DNA from: Korobacter sp963703075
GTDB taxonomy: Bacteria > Acidobacteriota > Terriglobia > Terriglobales > Acidobacteriaceae
Assembly: GCA_963703075.1 (NCBI GenBank)
Contig: OY969786.1
Location: forward strand, 4,278,001 to 4,342,000
Length of the DNA stretch: 64,000 nt
Reading direction: 5' to 3'
Shown: positions 8,396 to 16,869 of the stretch, piece by piece
Layout of the letters: each line of letters opens with the position of its first letter
Position numbering within the stretch: the stretch's first letter is position 1
Made by a program: the position numbers and the translations under genes
Notes under the pieces: model-generated
The model's input: only the letters and a program-made list of their open reading frames with translations
The model's database searches: none
What the model was told of the DNA's origin: nothing

Positions 8396-9214
8396 TTATG
8401 CGGCGATCTTGCTGGATGTCATGAAGGCCTCCACCGCCTGCTGAAGCTGATGCTCGGAAGCGTCTTCAATCTGCAGGATGTCGGGAATTACATTGCTCAC
8501 ATCCAGCGCCAGCAGGTTTTCCTGGATGGCATTCAACAGCAGATGCCGCAGGATGCCATGCTCGTTGATCAGCATTGGCAACGAAAAGCCTTGCCTCCGC
8601 CGCGTGCTGCCATGTTCTGAGGACCGGCCCAATCGGGTCCGCTTTTCTCCGTCTCCCGCTTCGAGGATGGCAATCAGTTCGCCCAGCATCTGCGGTACGT
8701 TGTCCGCAAGATGCTTGTCATCCAGATTCAAGGCGACGATCTCCGGAGCCTGCCGCAGCCGTTGTTGAAAATTCTGCAGGATGCTGCCCGTGCTCTCGCG
8801 CAGGATGGTCGCCACCCGCTTCTTCGGCAGCGGACGATGCGGCTCGCGATGACGCAGCTTGTCTTCAATCACGTGCACCAGGTCGTCAATGTTGGCCGGC
8901 TTCACCGCGTAGTCGTCCACCTGGCTGCGGATCGCTTCCAGCGCCGTCTCAAACGCAGGATAGCCGGTGAGAATAATGGTCACGGCGTCCGGTTGCGTGC
9001 GGCGCATTGCGCTGACCACCGTGAAGCCGTCGCCCGGCATACCGATGTTGAGATCGGCAATCAGCACATCGAAGCGGTCTTCATCGATGGCATGCAGCGC
9101 CTGCGAAACAGTGCCTTCACTGCGCACCTCGAAGCCATGCATTTTCAGAATTTCCGGAAGAGTGAGTCGGATGCTCGCTTCGTCGTCGACGAAGAGGATA
9201 CGTGCTTTCGACAT
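8396..9214 (-). CDS. Response regulator with RsbRD-like C-terminal helical domain
   Basis: 272 residues. The receiver domain (1-122) has the acidic pair D10/D11, phospho-acceptor D54, Thr in ILTGYP and Lys in YAVKPANI. The rest (about 140-270) is all-helical, with SILQNFQQRLRQAPEIVALN and a late MLINEHGILRHLLLNAIQENL segment. This resembles the N-terminal domain of RsbRD-type stressosome co-antagonists rather than a DNA-binding output, so a protein-interaction output is likely. It lies 96 bp downstream of a NarL-type regulator and its kinase on the same strand and could take phosphate from that kinase. The start is ATG at 9214. The RsbRD resemblance is judged by eye. Confidence 0.75.
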   Translation of the reverse strand: MSKARILFVDDEASIRLTLPEILKMHGFEVRSEGTVSQALHAIDEDRFDVLIADLNIGMPGDGFTVVSAMRRTQPDAVTIILTGYPAFETALEAIRSQVDDYAVKPANIDDLVHVIEDKLRHREPHRPLPKKRVATILRESTGSILQNFQQRLRQAPEIVALNLDDKHLADNVPQMLGELIAILEAGDGEKRTRLGRSSEHGSTRRRQGFSLPMLINEHGILRHLLLNAIQENLLALDVSNVIPDILQIEDASEHQLQQAVEAFMTSSKIAA

Positions 9215-9310
9215 GACCGACCTCGGGGGGACAGAAGTCTCCGGCCACCAACGGTGCGGTGCAGGAGACTCTCAAGGCCCGGCAGCGCCGCTTGCGCTGG
9301 CTGGGGATGG

Positions 9311-9976
9311 CTATTGGTTGACTGGAATCTTGATGATCTTCTTTTGGATCGCGTACGTCACCAGCTGCGCCTTGTTGTGAATGTCGAGTTTGCGCATCAG
9401 GTTGAACTTGTGCGCTTCCACCGTCTTCACACTCAGGCCCAGCAGCACCGCGATCTCCTTCACCGAGTTTCCTTCGGCCAGCAATTTCAGGATCTCGCGC
9501 TCGCGTGGCGTAAGGGTGGAGATGCGCGGCCGCAGCTTCGCGTCACGGACACGTGCCCGAAAATCTTCAACCAGTTTTCCAAGCACCTGCGAGCTCAGGT
9601 ATTTTCCGCCCTTGTAGACATCGCGCACCGCGGTCACAAGTTGTGGCGCCGGGGTGTCCTTCAGGACATATCCCGCGGCGCCCACTTCCAGGCACTGCAC
9701 AAGGTAGTCCTCGTCCTCATACATGGTGAGAAACAGGATCTTGGTTTCGGGACGCGTCTTCTTGATGTGGCGGGCAGCCTCGAACGACGACAGTCCCGGC
9801 ATGCCGATATCCATCAGCACGACATCAGGGCGCAGGTCGCGCGCTTTCTCAACCGCGTCGCCTGCATCCGGCGACTCACCAATAATTTCGAAGTCGCTTT
9901 CGCCCTCCAGCAACCGGCGAACGCCCTGCCGGAACAGCGTGTGATCGTCAACCAGCAAACACCGAATCTTCGCCAT
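9311..9976 (-). CDS. NarL/LuxR-type response regulator
   Basis: 221 residues from ATG 9976. The receiver domain (1-120) has D10/D11, phospho-acceptor D56 (VLMDIGMPG), Thr in FLTMYED and Lys in YVLKDTPAP. The LuxR helix-turn-helix (about 150-215) reads LTPREREILKLLAEGNSVKEIA. It is a cytoplasmic transcription factor paired with the histidine kinase just upstream. The frame extends to a GTG at 10000 next to the kinase stop, but the ATG at 9976 has GAGAAGGTGG directly upstream and gives the standard receiver N-terminus MAKIRCLLVDDH, so it is preferred. A likely autoregulatory site is the inverted repeat at 11761-11786 in front of the kinase gene. Confidence 0.93.
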   Translation of the reverse strand: MAKIRCLLVDDHTLFRQGVRRLLEGESDFEIIGESPDAGDAVEKARDLRPDVVLMDIGMPGLSSFEAARHIKKTRPETKILFLTMYEDEDYLVQCLEVGAAGYVLKDTPAPQLVTAVRDVYKGGKYLSSQVLGKLVEDFRARVRDAKLRPRISTLTPREREILKLLAEGNSVKEIAVLLGLSVKTVEAHKFNLMRKLDIHNKAQLVTYAIQKKIIKIPVNQ

Positions 9977-10000
9977 TTCCCACCTTCTCAACGTTCCCAC

Positions 10001-11659
10001 TTAAACCGCGCTTTTTGCTTCTGCTGCTCCTGGCTCCTGCATGGTTGTCAGGCCCCGGTCATGCCAGCTCTCCGATGAAACCGCCGGCACCGTCACCTCA
10101 ATGCGTGTTCCACAATTGGTCGCGTTACGATTTGCCGGGCCTACCTTCAACGAGCCACTCAGGGTCGTGATTCGCTCCCGCATGCCGGCTAACCCGAAAG
10201 AGCGTCGGCCGGGATTCGGCTTCTGGTTCTGCCGAATACCCACCCCATCATCTTCGATGCACAATTTCACCAACTCGCCCTCGCGCCGCAACTGGATGCT
10301 GACGGTACTCGCGTTCGCGTGCTTCGCCACATTGTGAAGTGCTTCCTGCACAACGCGATACACAGCAGTCTCCGTCACCGGCGAGAGTCTCCCAACATTC
10401 TCCTCAACGTTGACTTTCGCCTTCACGCCAGCGCTCTTGGCCAGGTCCTTGGCTTCTTTCCGGATTGCCGCAATCAGGCCGAGTTCCTGCAATACCAACG
10501 GTGAGAGTCGTCCAATGATCCTGCGGATGCCTTCAATCGTACGATCCACCACCTCCAGCGTCTCGTGGATCTTCGCCTTGGCCGTCCTTGTAGTGACCGT
10601 CGACTCCAGCATCCCGAGATACAGCCGGATTACCATCAGCGCCTGTCCCGTCTCATCGTGCAGCTCGCGGCTGATGCGCTTGCGCTCCTCTTCCTGGGCG
10701 CGCAGCAAGTGTCCCGAGAGCTCCGCAATCCGCGCTTCGCGCTCCCGCAGCGCGTCCGTCATCCCTGCCCGTTCAATCGCCAGCGCCGAACGGTCAGCAA
10801 TCGCGCGCAGCAACTCCTCTTCGGTGGGTAGCCAGGAATACGGCTTGGCGAAACCGATCAACATCACGCCAATTACCTTGTCTCCCGCCTTCAGCGGCAC
10901 ACCCCAGAGTGCCTGCGCCTTGTCGCGACAGAACGGGTTCAAGATGCCGTTGGATTGCGAGATGTCGGGCAGAATTCCCGGTTCGCCGCTGGCCGCGATC
11001 TGCCCCGAAAATCCAACGCCAAACTCGATTTCCAGGTTGTCGACCTCCGGCCCAAAGCCCACGTGGGCGCGGGCCCGCAGCACCTGTGCATCTCCTTCAC
11101 GCAACAGGATGATCCCCAGGCTCGCTTTGAACATTTTGGTGGTGATCTGCAGCACGCGGTCCAGCAGTGCGTTCAGTCCGGTGGCGGAAAGCTCGGCGTC
11201 GAGCACCGAAAGCAGCGCCGATGATTCCGACTGTTGATTGTCGAAGTAGGCCCCGGAAACTGCGACGTACGTGGCGTATGAAAACTTATCCAGCGCAGTG
11301 ATGGCTTCCGTCAGCCGTTCGCCTTCGAAATTTTGCCGCAGGTAGGGGTCGAGCAGCTCCAGATAGATATCCAGTGCCCGGGAGATGACCCGCGTATCCA
11401 CCTGCAGCTTGGCCAGGCGCTTGCCGTAATATCCTGCATTTTCGTGGAATGTCTCAATATCGTGGTGGCTGAAGACGTGAAACCCGGTCCCGATCGTCAG
11501 CCGCTCCAGGGCCGCCATCGCCCGCCCGTCCAACTGGAACTCCATGAACATGTGCCCACGCCAATTCGTTCGGATCGCAGCAAAATTGGGCTGGAGCGCC
11601 TGGGAAATCTGGTTCAAAATCCCCAGTTGCGATTCCTTGATGGGCAGCAGCGCAGGCAT
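10001..11659 (-). CDS. NarL-family sensor histidine kinase (helical sensor + GAF + HisKA_3 + HATPase)
   Basis: 552 residues, no membrane segment, so probably a soluble cytoplasmic sensor. An all-helical N-terminal domain (about 1-145, with NWRGHMFMEFQLDG) looks like RsbR/globin-type sensor helices; haem binding cannot be claimed. A GAF domain follows (about 150-305; GLNALLDRVLQITTKMF, GFSGQIAASGEPGILPDIS). The dimerisation helix contains the phosphorylation site H334 in RKRISRELHDETGQ (HisKA_3). The ATPase domain (about 430-540) has HNVAKHANA, DDGVGI and GLAGMRER. AGGAG lies upstream of ATG 11659. It forms an operon with the LuxR-type regulator. The input signal is unknown. Confidence 0.92.
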   Translation of the reverse strand: MPALLPIKESQLGILNQISQALQPNFAAIRTNWRGHMFMEFQLDGRAMAALERLTIGTGFHVFSHHDIETFHENAGYYGKRLAKLQVDTRVISRALDIYLELLDPYLRQNFEGERLTEAITALDKFSYATYVAVSGAYFDNQQSESSALLSVLDAELSATGLNALLDRVLQITTKMFKASLGIILLREGDAQVLRARAHVGFGPEVDNLEIEFGVGFSGQIAASGEPGILPDISQSNGILNPFCRDKAQALWGVPLKAGDKVIGVMLIGFAKPYSWLPTEEELLRAIADRSALAIERAGMTDALREREARIAELSGHLLRAQEEERKRISRELHDETGQALMVIRLYLGMLESTVTTRTAKAKIHETLEVVDRTIEGIRRIIGRLSPLVLQELGLIAAIRKEAKDLAKSAGVKAKVNVEENVGRLSPVTETAVYRVVQEALHNVAKHANASTVSIQLRREGELVKLCIEDDGVGIRQNQKPNPGRRSFGLAGMRERITTLSGSLKVGPANRNATNCGTRIEVTVPAVSSESWHDRGLTTMQEPGAAEAKSAV

Positions 11660-11755
11660 CCGGACTCCTAGGACCTGTTCCCTTTGATACGCCTGCGTTT
11701 ACAGGAGACAGCAGGATGACCACCTGATCACGCTTGCGCACTCTGGTTGGAGCCT

Positions 11756-11786
11756 ATTCTAGCCTTAAATAGGAGTGATTAAGGCT
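11756..11786 (-). promoter_or_regulatory. Candidate promoter and palindromic operator of the two-component operon
   Basis: On the minus strand a TAGAAT -10 (11761-11756) is directly preceded by a perfect inverted repeat AGCCTTAA (11761-11768) / TTAAGGCT (11779-11786) with a 10-bp spacer. The repeat fills the -10/-35 interval of this promoter, about 100 bp before the kinase start. That position suits autoregulation, possibly by the encoded NarL-type regulator. The -35 is weak. Confidence 0.4.
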
Positions 11787-11882
11787 CATCACCTACGAAA
11801 AAAACGTTTACTCTTTACTAAATCCCGTGACTCTGAATTCTCGGACATGTCACTCCGTAATCAGTGAACGGGTCTCTTCCTT

Positions 11883-11888
11883 TACAAT
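11883..11888 (+). promoter_or_regulatory. Candidate -10 element of aroC
   Basis: TACAAT at 11883-11888 would start transcription at about 11895, only about five bases before the aroC ATG at 11900. The mRNA would be nearly leaderless. The -35 region is not convincing. Confidence 0.3.
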
Positions 11889-11899
11889 CAACAATTCCT

Positions 11900-13081
11900 A
11901 TGTTGCGCTTCCAGACAGCAGGAGAGTCTCACGGCGAAGCCTTGGTCGCCACCCTCTCGGGCATTCCCGCCGGGCTGCCCATCGACCAAGCCTTCATCGA
12001 CCGGGAACTCTGGCGCCGCCAGCAGGGTTACGGTCGCGGCGGACGCATGCGCATTGAACGCGACACCGCCCACATCCTCTCCGGCGTGCATCACGGCAAG
12101 ACAATCGGTTCTCCCATCGCCCTGCTCATCGGCAACAACGACTGGAAAAACTGGCAGGAATCCCTTCCCGTCGAAACCGGCGACCCGGAAAAGCACAAGC
12201 CGGTGAAGTCGCCGCGTCCCGGGCACGCCGATCTTGCCGGCGCGTTGAAATACAACTTTCCGGAAGCCCGTTACGTCCTGGAGCGCGCATCGGCTCGCGA
12301 AACCACCGCCCGCGTGGCCGCCGGCGCGATCGCCAAGCTGCTGCTGCGCGCCATCGGTGCTGACGTCCTCAGTCACGTCATCGCAGTGGGTGCCGCCCGC
12401 CTCGAGAATCCCGAAGTCGCTTGGGAGAAAATTGCTGAGCTCGCCACCCGCGATGCCGTCCTCCTCGGCTGCGCAGATGCGGAAGCCGAACAACGCATGA
12501 AAGCCCAGGTCGATGAAGTTCTGCGTACCGGCGACACCGTCGGTGGCGTCTTTGAAGTCGTGGCGCACAATGTTCCTCCCGGCCTCGGAACCTATGTCGA
12601 ATGGGACCGAAGGCTCGACGGATTGCTGGCCATGGCCGTGATGTCGTTGCAGGCCGTGAAGGCGGTGGAGATCGGCGAAGGCGTGAGCGTTTCCGCCCAC
12701 CGTGGTTCCGCCGCGCAGGATGAAATCGGTTACACCCGCGATTCCGGAGCCGTGCCGACGGGCTTTACCCGCACCTCGAACCACGCCGGCGGCATCGAAG
12801 GTGGAGTTTCCAATGGTCAGGACATCCTCGTGCGTGGATACTTGAAACCGATTTCGACTCTGCGCCGCCCCCTGGGCTCGGTGGACTTTGCTACCCGCGA
12901 ACCGGTCAAGGCCGCCTACGAGCGTTCCGATGTGTGCGTTGTTCCCGCCGCAGGGGTCGCGGCCGAAGCCATGGTCGCTATCACCCTCGCTGGTTGCGCG
13001 CTGGAAAAATTCGGTGGCGATTCCCTCGTCGAGTTCAAACGGAATTACGAAGGTTATCGCGAACAGTTGCGAAGTTTCTAA
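11900..13081 (+). CDS. aroC: Chorismate synthase
   Basis: Last step of the shikimate pathway: converts 5-enolpyruvylshikimate-3-phosphate to chorismate using reduced FMN. 393 residues. Family signatures are FQTAGESHGEALVATLSGIPAG at the N-terminus (with the conserved GESHG), QQGYGRGGRMRIERD, SPRPGHADLAGALKY, ERASARETTARVAAGAIAK and DFATREPVKAAYERSDVCVVPAAGVAAEAM near the C-terminus. The start is ATG 11900 (MLRFQTAGESHG); the frame extends upstream to 11864 without family similarity. It is transcribed divergently from the two-component operon. A tandem hairpin repeat begins seven bases after the stop codon. Confidence 0.97.
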   Translation: MLRFQTAGESHGEALVATLSGIPAGLPIDQAFIDRELWRRQQGYGRGGRMRIERDTAHILSGVHHGKTIGSPIALLIGNNDWKNWQESLPVETGDPEKHKPVKSPRPGHADLAGALKYNFPEARYVLERASARETTARVAAGAIAKLLLRAIGADVLSHVIAVGAARLENPEVAWEKIAELATRDAVLLGCADAEAEQRMKAQVDEVLRTGDTVGGVFEVVAHNVPPGLGTYVEWDRRLDGLLAMAVMSLQAVKAVEIGEGVSVSAHRGSAAQDEIGYTRDSGAVPTGFTRTSNHAGGIEGGVSNGQDILVRGYLKPISTLRRPLGSVDFATREPVKAAYERSDVCVVPAAGVAAEAMVAITLAGCALEKFGGDSLVEFKRNYEGYREQLRSF

Positions 13082-13087
13082 ACCAGT

Positions 13088-13450
13088 GGTTTGTATCAGG
13101 GCGCGACTTCAGTCGTGCCGAAAGACGTTTTGTAAGTTGGGGCTTCAGCCGCTGTTTGAGGTAAAGCGGGGCTTCAGCCCCGCGCCAACGCAGCAGAAAA
13201 AGGGGCTTCAGCCCCCGGGTAACTCAGCAAGGTTTGTATCAGGGCACGATTTTAGTCGTGCCGAAAGACGTTTTGTAAGTTGGGGTTTCAGCCCCTGGTT
13301 TGAGGTAAAGCGGGGCTTCAGCCCCGCGCCAACGCAGCAGAAAAAGGGGCTTCAGCCCCCGGGTTAACTCAGCAAGGTTTGTATCAGGGCACGACTTTAG
13401 TCGCGCCGAAAGACGGTTCACTTAGGGGCTTTAGCCCCTGCAAGAACGAA
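13088..13450. repeat. Tandem 143-145 bp repeat built from REP-like hairpins
   Basis: Copy 1 is 13088-13230, copy 2 is 13231-13375, and a partial copy 3 runs from 13376 to about 13450. Each copy starts GGTTTGTATCAGGGC and carries a palindrome of the form GGCACGACTTTAGTCGTGCC. Further hairpins with a TTCA loop follow: GCGGGGC-TTCA-GCCCCGC and GGGGC-TTCA-GCCCC. Arm differences between copies often keep pairing (G-C to G-U), which suggests that structure is selected. There are no spacers of constant length, so it is not CRISPR. The block fills the whole aroC-def spacer. Confidence 0.85.
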
Positions 13451-13470
13451 AGACTCGGGCCACAACAACC

Positions 13471-13984
13471 ATGATCTACCCCATCGTGAAGCTCGGCGAG
13501 CCTGTCCTCGAGAAGGTCGCCGAACCCGTAACCGACTTCGACGAGGGCCTCAAGAAACTCGTCGAGGACATGTTCTCTTCCATGTACGAGGCCCATGGCG
13601 TCGGTCTCGCCGCGCCCCAAATCGGCATCGGCAAGCGCATTGCCGTCATCGACGTCACCTTCAAGGAAGATCCCAAAGCCAAGCTCGTTCTGATTAATCC
13701 TGAAATCATCCACACCGAAGGCCGGCAGACTTCGCAGGAAGGCTGTCTGAGCATCCCCGACTTTCGCGAGAAAGTCACTCGCGCCCGCACCGTCACCGCC
13801 AAGGCCCAGGCACCTCACCGGCAAATGGTTCGAAACCACCGGAGACGATCTGCTTGCCCGCGCTCTTCTGCATGAGACCGATCACCTCAACGGCAAGCTC
13901 TACATCTCCCACGTCAGCGCCCTGAAGCGCGACCTCATCAAGCGCAAGGTAAAAAAGTTGGTCAAGGCCGGAGAGTGGTACTAA
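13471..13984 (+). CDS. def: Peptide deformylase, reading frame interrupted by an apparent +1 insertion
   Basis: Removes the formyl group from the N-terminal Met of new proteins. Motif 1 GVGLAAPQIG and motif 2 EGCLSIP (metal-binding Cys) lie in the first frame (13471 to about 13812). Motif 3 HETDHLNG, with the two His ligands and catalytic Glu, lies in the +1 frame up to the stop at 13982-13984. Removing one base near 13811 joins KAQ to DLTGKWFETTGDD and restores 170 residues, the normal length. As the gene is normally essential and all three motifs are intact, a sequence error is more likely than gene loss; a second def copy elsewhere cannot be excluded. Confidence 0.85.
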
Positions 13985-14191
13985 ACAGCTCCGTGTGACC
14001 TGCCACACGTTGAGTTCGGTCAAAGATCACAGACAACTTGCGCGATCTCCGCTAATCTGCGTTCCTGGGGCATTCCCAAGACAATCGATTCGTTCTTTGA
14101 AATCCTGCGCCCGAGGGCGTGAAAGGGAAGGCGGAAACCCGTTTATCTCCCTCTAACTTATTTAGATTGAATATTTTACCTGTAAATTCTC

Positions 14192-14239
14192 TGTTTTCAA
14201 TATTTTGCGCAGATTGTATTGCCTAAAATATTGAAAACA
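14192..14239. repeat. AT-rich perfect 15-bp inverted repeat
   Basis: TGTTTTCAATATTTT (14192-14206) and AAAATATTGAAAACA (14225-14239) are perfectly complementary around an 18-bp loop. It is strikingly AT-rich for this genome and sits in the convergent def/AsmA spacer. It may act as part of a bidirectional terminator or as a protein-binding palindrome. The rest of the 13985-14283 spacer holds no gene. Confidence 0.7.
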
Positions 14240-14266
14240 AAGAGCCCCTCCGAGGGGAGGGGTCTC
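14232..14266 (-). terminator. Terminator of the AsmA-like gene
   Basis: Reading the minus strand, a GC-rich stem (plus-strand arms GAGCCCCTCC at 14242-14251 and GGAGGGGTCTC at 14256-14266, one bulge) is followed by TTTGTTTTC. It begins 18 bp after the stop codon. Confidence 0.7.
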
Positions 14267-14283
14267 GTTCAGCCATTGGTTCT

Positions 14284-15900
14284 CTACTTCTTCTTCTTGC
14301 CGAGCAGTCCCCCCACCAGTCCACCAACGTTTCCCGGAGTCTTGCCGTTCAGCGGATTCACGTTCTTCACCAGGCTTCCCACGTCCGGTATGAACTGCGG
14401 ATTCTGTGTCGTCCCTTTGACGGTGACGGGAATTCCGTTGCTCCCCGCCGCACCGGCAACCTGTGTGAGCATGCCGACTGGGCTTTTTGAATTGCTCAGT
14501 TTTACGACCAGGTGAAAGTCGAGAGCGTTACTCGCTGAGATCGTGCCCTGGCCGGTGATCGTTCCGATCGTCGGCACCACCACGATGAGGTTGCTGACCT
14601 GCGTCCCTTCTTTCGAATTGCGCAGGTCGGCGCTGAACTGCTGGATCACCGTGTCCTGCGAAGAGGAAATGCCGGCCAGCGAGCCGACGCCCTTCAGCTT
14701 CGAACCCAAGTCAAAGTTCGCCAGCTTCGCATTTGCCAACGATGCGTTCCCCACGATCACGGTGTTATCGAGGGGCCCATTCACCTGGAAGTTGGCGCCT
14801 GCCGTCCCGTTTTCGAGCTTCGCCGATGGAGGCAGAACCACTCCGAACGCAGGCAGCGCGTCCTGCAACGCATCCACCGGCATGCCATTACCCACCAGCT
14901 TCACGTTCAGGACCGGGCTCGTAGGGCGGTTGTCCATCGTTCCGGTCAACTGCGCCGAGGCCTTGCCGATGCTGATGGTGCCCGTCGTGATATTAGCGGT
15001 CTGGTTGGCGATCGTGTAGAGGGCCACGTAATGCACCCCAATCGGAACCCCTGACGGCTGCGCCGCGGGAGCAAATTTGCCGTTCTTCACGGTGGCGTCG
15101 CCGTCGCTCTGCACTTGCTTCCCGTTGGAATTTACCTTGCCGCTGAAGTCCGCGGTGCCGCCGATGCCGGACTTCGGATCGGTCAGTCCGGTCGTGGCCA
15201 GGTCGAGGCTCTTGACCGAGACCTCCGCCTCCAGCGGGGTGGCGGATGCGTCCTGCTGATTAATCGGCCCCGCTTTGCCTTTCAGATCCAGGCTTCCCTT
15301 GCCGGGCGTTTTGGCCGTCGCGTGAAATGGGAAGGCACTGGTGTAAGAAAGATCGCTCGACGTCAGTCCCACCTCGGTGTAGGTGCGTTGTGGCTGGCCG
15401 ACGCCGCCGATCGTGATGCTGCCATTCTCGATCGCAATCTTATCGACCGAGATCTCATCGCCGGAGCTGGTTTGTGTTCCTGGCTTGCTGGTCGATGTAT
15501 CTGTCTGCCCGCCGAGGGAAGCAAAGTTCCAGCGTCCCGCCTGATTCTGCAGCAGCCGCACGTCGGGCGATTGCAGGTTCAGCGAACGGACCTTGACCTT
15601 GCGGGAAAAGATCAGTGCGCCGATGTCCACACCAATCTTCAAAGACTTCGCCTGGATGAAAGGCTGCTGCCCAAAGGCGGGGTCGTCGGCGATGGTGATG
15701 CTCTGCGCTGTGATGCCTCCGGAGTATAGCGACGCGCTCAGGTCGCCGATGGTGACCGGGCGGCCCAGGGCTTTCGTCAGCCCGTCTTGCACCCGCGGCT
15801 TGAAGGAATTGGCGTTGATGAGCAGCGGCAGTATCGCAAGCACGACGATGAGAGCCACAACTACGATTCCAGACGTGATCAGGATCTTTTTTTTGTTCAT
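14284..15900 (-). CDS. AsmA-family envelope protein
   Basis: 538 residues. One N-terminal membrane anchor (about residues 5-28, ILITSGIVVVALIVVLAILP) is followed directly by the AsmA signature NSFKPRVQDGLTKALGRPVTIGDLSASLYSGG, then a long beta-strand-rich periplasmic body. It ends in a Gly-rich, Lys-terminated tail (GLLGKKKK). AsmA/TamB-like proteins bridge inner and outer membrane and are linked to lipid transport and outer-membrane homeostasis. The start ATG 15900 is preceded by AAGGA. A terminator lies behind the stop. Exact cargo or partner cannot be inferred. Confidence 0.88.
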   Translation of the reverse strand: MNKKKILITSGIVVVALIVVLAILPLLINANSFKPRVQDGLTKALGRPVTIGDLSASLYSGGITAQSITIADDPAFGQQPFIQAKSLKIGVDIGALIFSRKVKVRSLNLQSPDVRLLQNQAGRWNFASLGGQTDTSTSKPGTQTSSGDEISVDKIAIENGSITIGGVGQPQRTYTEVGLTSSDLSYTSAFPFHATAKTPGKGSLDLKGKAGPINQQDASATPLEAEVSVKSLDLATTGLTDPKSGIGGTADFSGKVNSNGKQVQSDGDATVKNGKFAPAAQPSGVPIGVHYVALYTIANQTANITTGTISIGKASAQLTGTMDNRPTSPVLNVKLVGNGMPVDALQDALPAFGVVLPPSAKLENGTAGANFQVNGPLDNTVIVGNASLANAKLANFDLGSKLKGVGSLAGISSSQDTVIQQFSADLRNSKEGTQVSNLIVVVPTIGTITGQGTISASNALDFHLVVKLSNSKSPVGMLTQVAGAAGSNGIPVTVKGTTQNPQFIPDVGSLVKNVNPLNGKTPGNVGGLVGGLLGKKKK

Positions 15901-16020
15901 GGCGGCGTTCCTTGCTTTCCCTTATTGAGATGCAGGGGCCGGGAAGCATTCTTGCCGGGAAGAGCAGACTCGATATGTTAATCCATCGAAAGGAGAGAAG
16001 TTGAAAGTCGAGAAGCTGGT

Positions 16021-16789
16021 CTACGCCGAAGCCCGTTGTACTTCAGCTTGTGGCCGCACCATCGCCAGCGTCGTGAGATCGTTCTCCGGAAGCTTGTCTT
16101 CAATGAAGCGCTGCGCCGCCGCCTGCATGGCAGTGCACAACTCGCGAGCATTGTCGAAGCGTGCTTCCAGCAGGCTCTCTTTCACGCGTTCCATGCCGAA
16201 CTCTTCATGATGCCGTTTAGTTTCTACCAGCCCACGGGAGACCAGCAGTAACGAGGAGCCGGGCCGCAAGACGGAAAGTTGCGCGTCGTGCGTGCTGTGC
16301 GTGAAAAGCCCGAGCGGGAGGCCGCTGGCGTCGAGGCACATGATTCCATCATCGTCACGCATCAGCGCCGGCAGATGCCCGGCGTTAATGTAAGCCAGGC
16401 TCCCCATTTCCAGGTCGAAACACGAGAGGAAGGCGGGGGTGTAGCGCCGGTCCCGCCGCAACTTCCATGATCTCGCGGTTCAGAATCAGCAGCAGCTCGC
16501 TCAGGCGGTCGAGCTGGTTGATCGTCGGACCGGAGAAAAGTTCAGCGCTGCTCTGCCGGAACTTGTCCTGTACGCAGGCAGCGATATGAAGGGCTTCGTC
16601 GCGCTTGCCCGATATGTCGCAGAAAAAGGTCAGAATGCGGTTGTCGACGCAGGCGAAATCATAAAAATCGCCGCCCGTGCGCGCCCCGCGGTAAAGGGCA
16701 AAAAAATGCGCGTTTGGAAGCTCTGGAACCGTGGCCGGCTGGGGACGACGATAATCGTGGTGTTCCTGGTTAAAAAAGGGAAGCTTCAT
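16021..16789 (-). CDS. SpoIIE/RsbU-like PP2C protein phosphatase, frame interrupted by an apparent +1 insertion
   Basis: The first segment carries ARTGGDFYDFACVDNRILTFF and CDISGKRDEALHIA, matching the metal-binding GGDFYD and DxSGKG motifs of PP2C/SpoIIE phosphatases. The second, in the +1 frame from about 16460, carries YTPAFLSCFDLEMG, YINAGHLPALM and LPENDLTTLAMVRPQ, the remaining family motifs. Removing one base near 16455 joins them as EVARDRRYTP and gives 255 residues, a catalytic domain only. Such phosphatases activate STAS-type anti-sigma antagonists; a STAS protein lies far away at 60503, without proof of a link. Of the two Met codons the one at 16789 is preferred because GGAG lies six bases upstream. 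Confidence 0.75.
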
Positions 16790-16869
16790 CGCCATCTCCG
16801 GCGTTTTGGGGAGAATGAAAGTACCACAACTCGCAGTCGCTCACAATCCGGGAAAATGCAAAACTAGGG

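Noticed and set aside
8711..10078. Long plus-strand open frame across two response-regulator genes (455 codons)
   Set aside because: Antisense shadow with His/Arg/Gln-rich composition; it crosses the boundary of two real genes.
13088..13450. CRISPR-like array
   Set aside because: Repeats are 143-145 bp, contiguous and without unique spacers; no cas gene is present.
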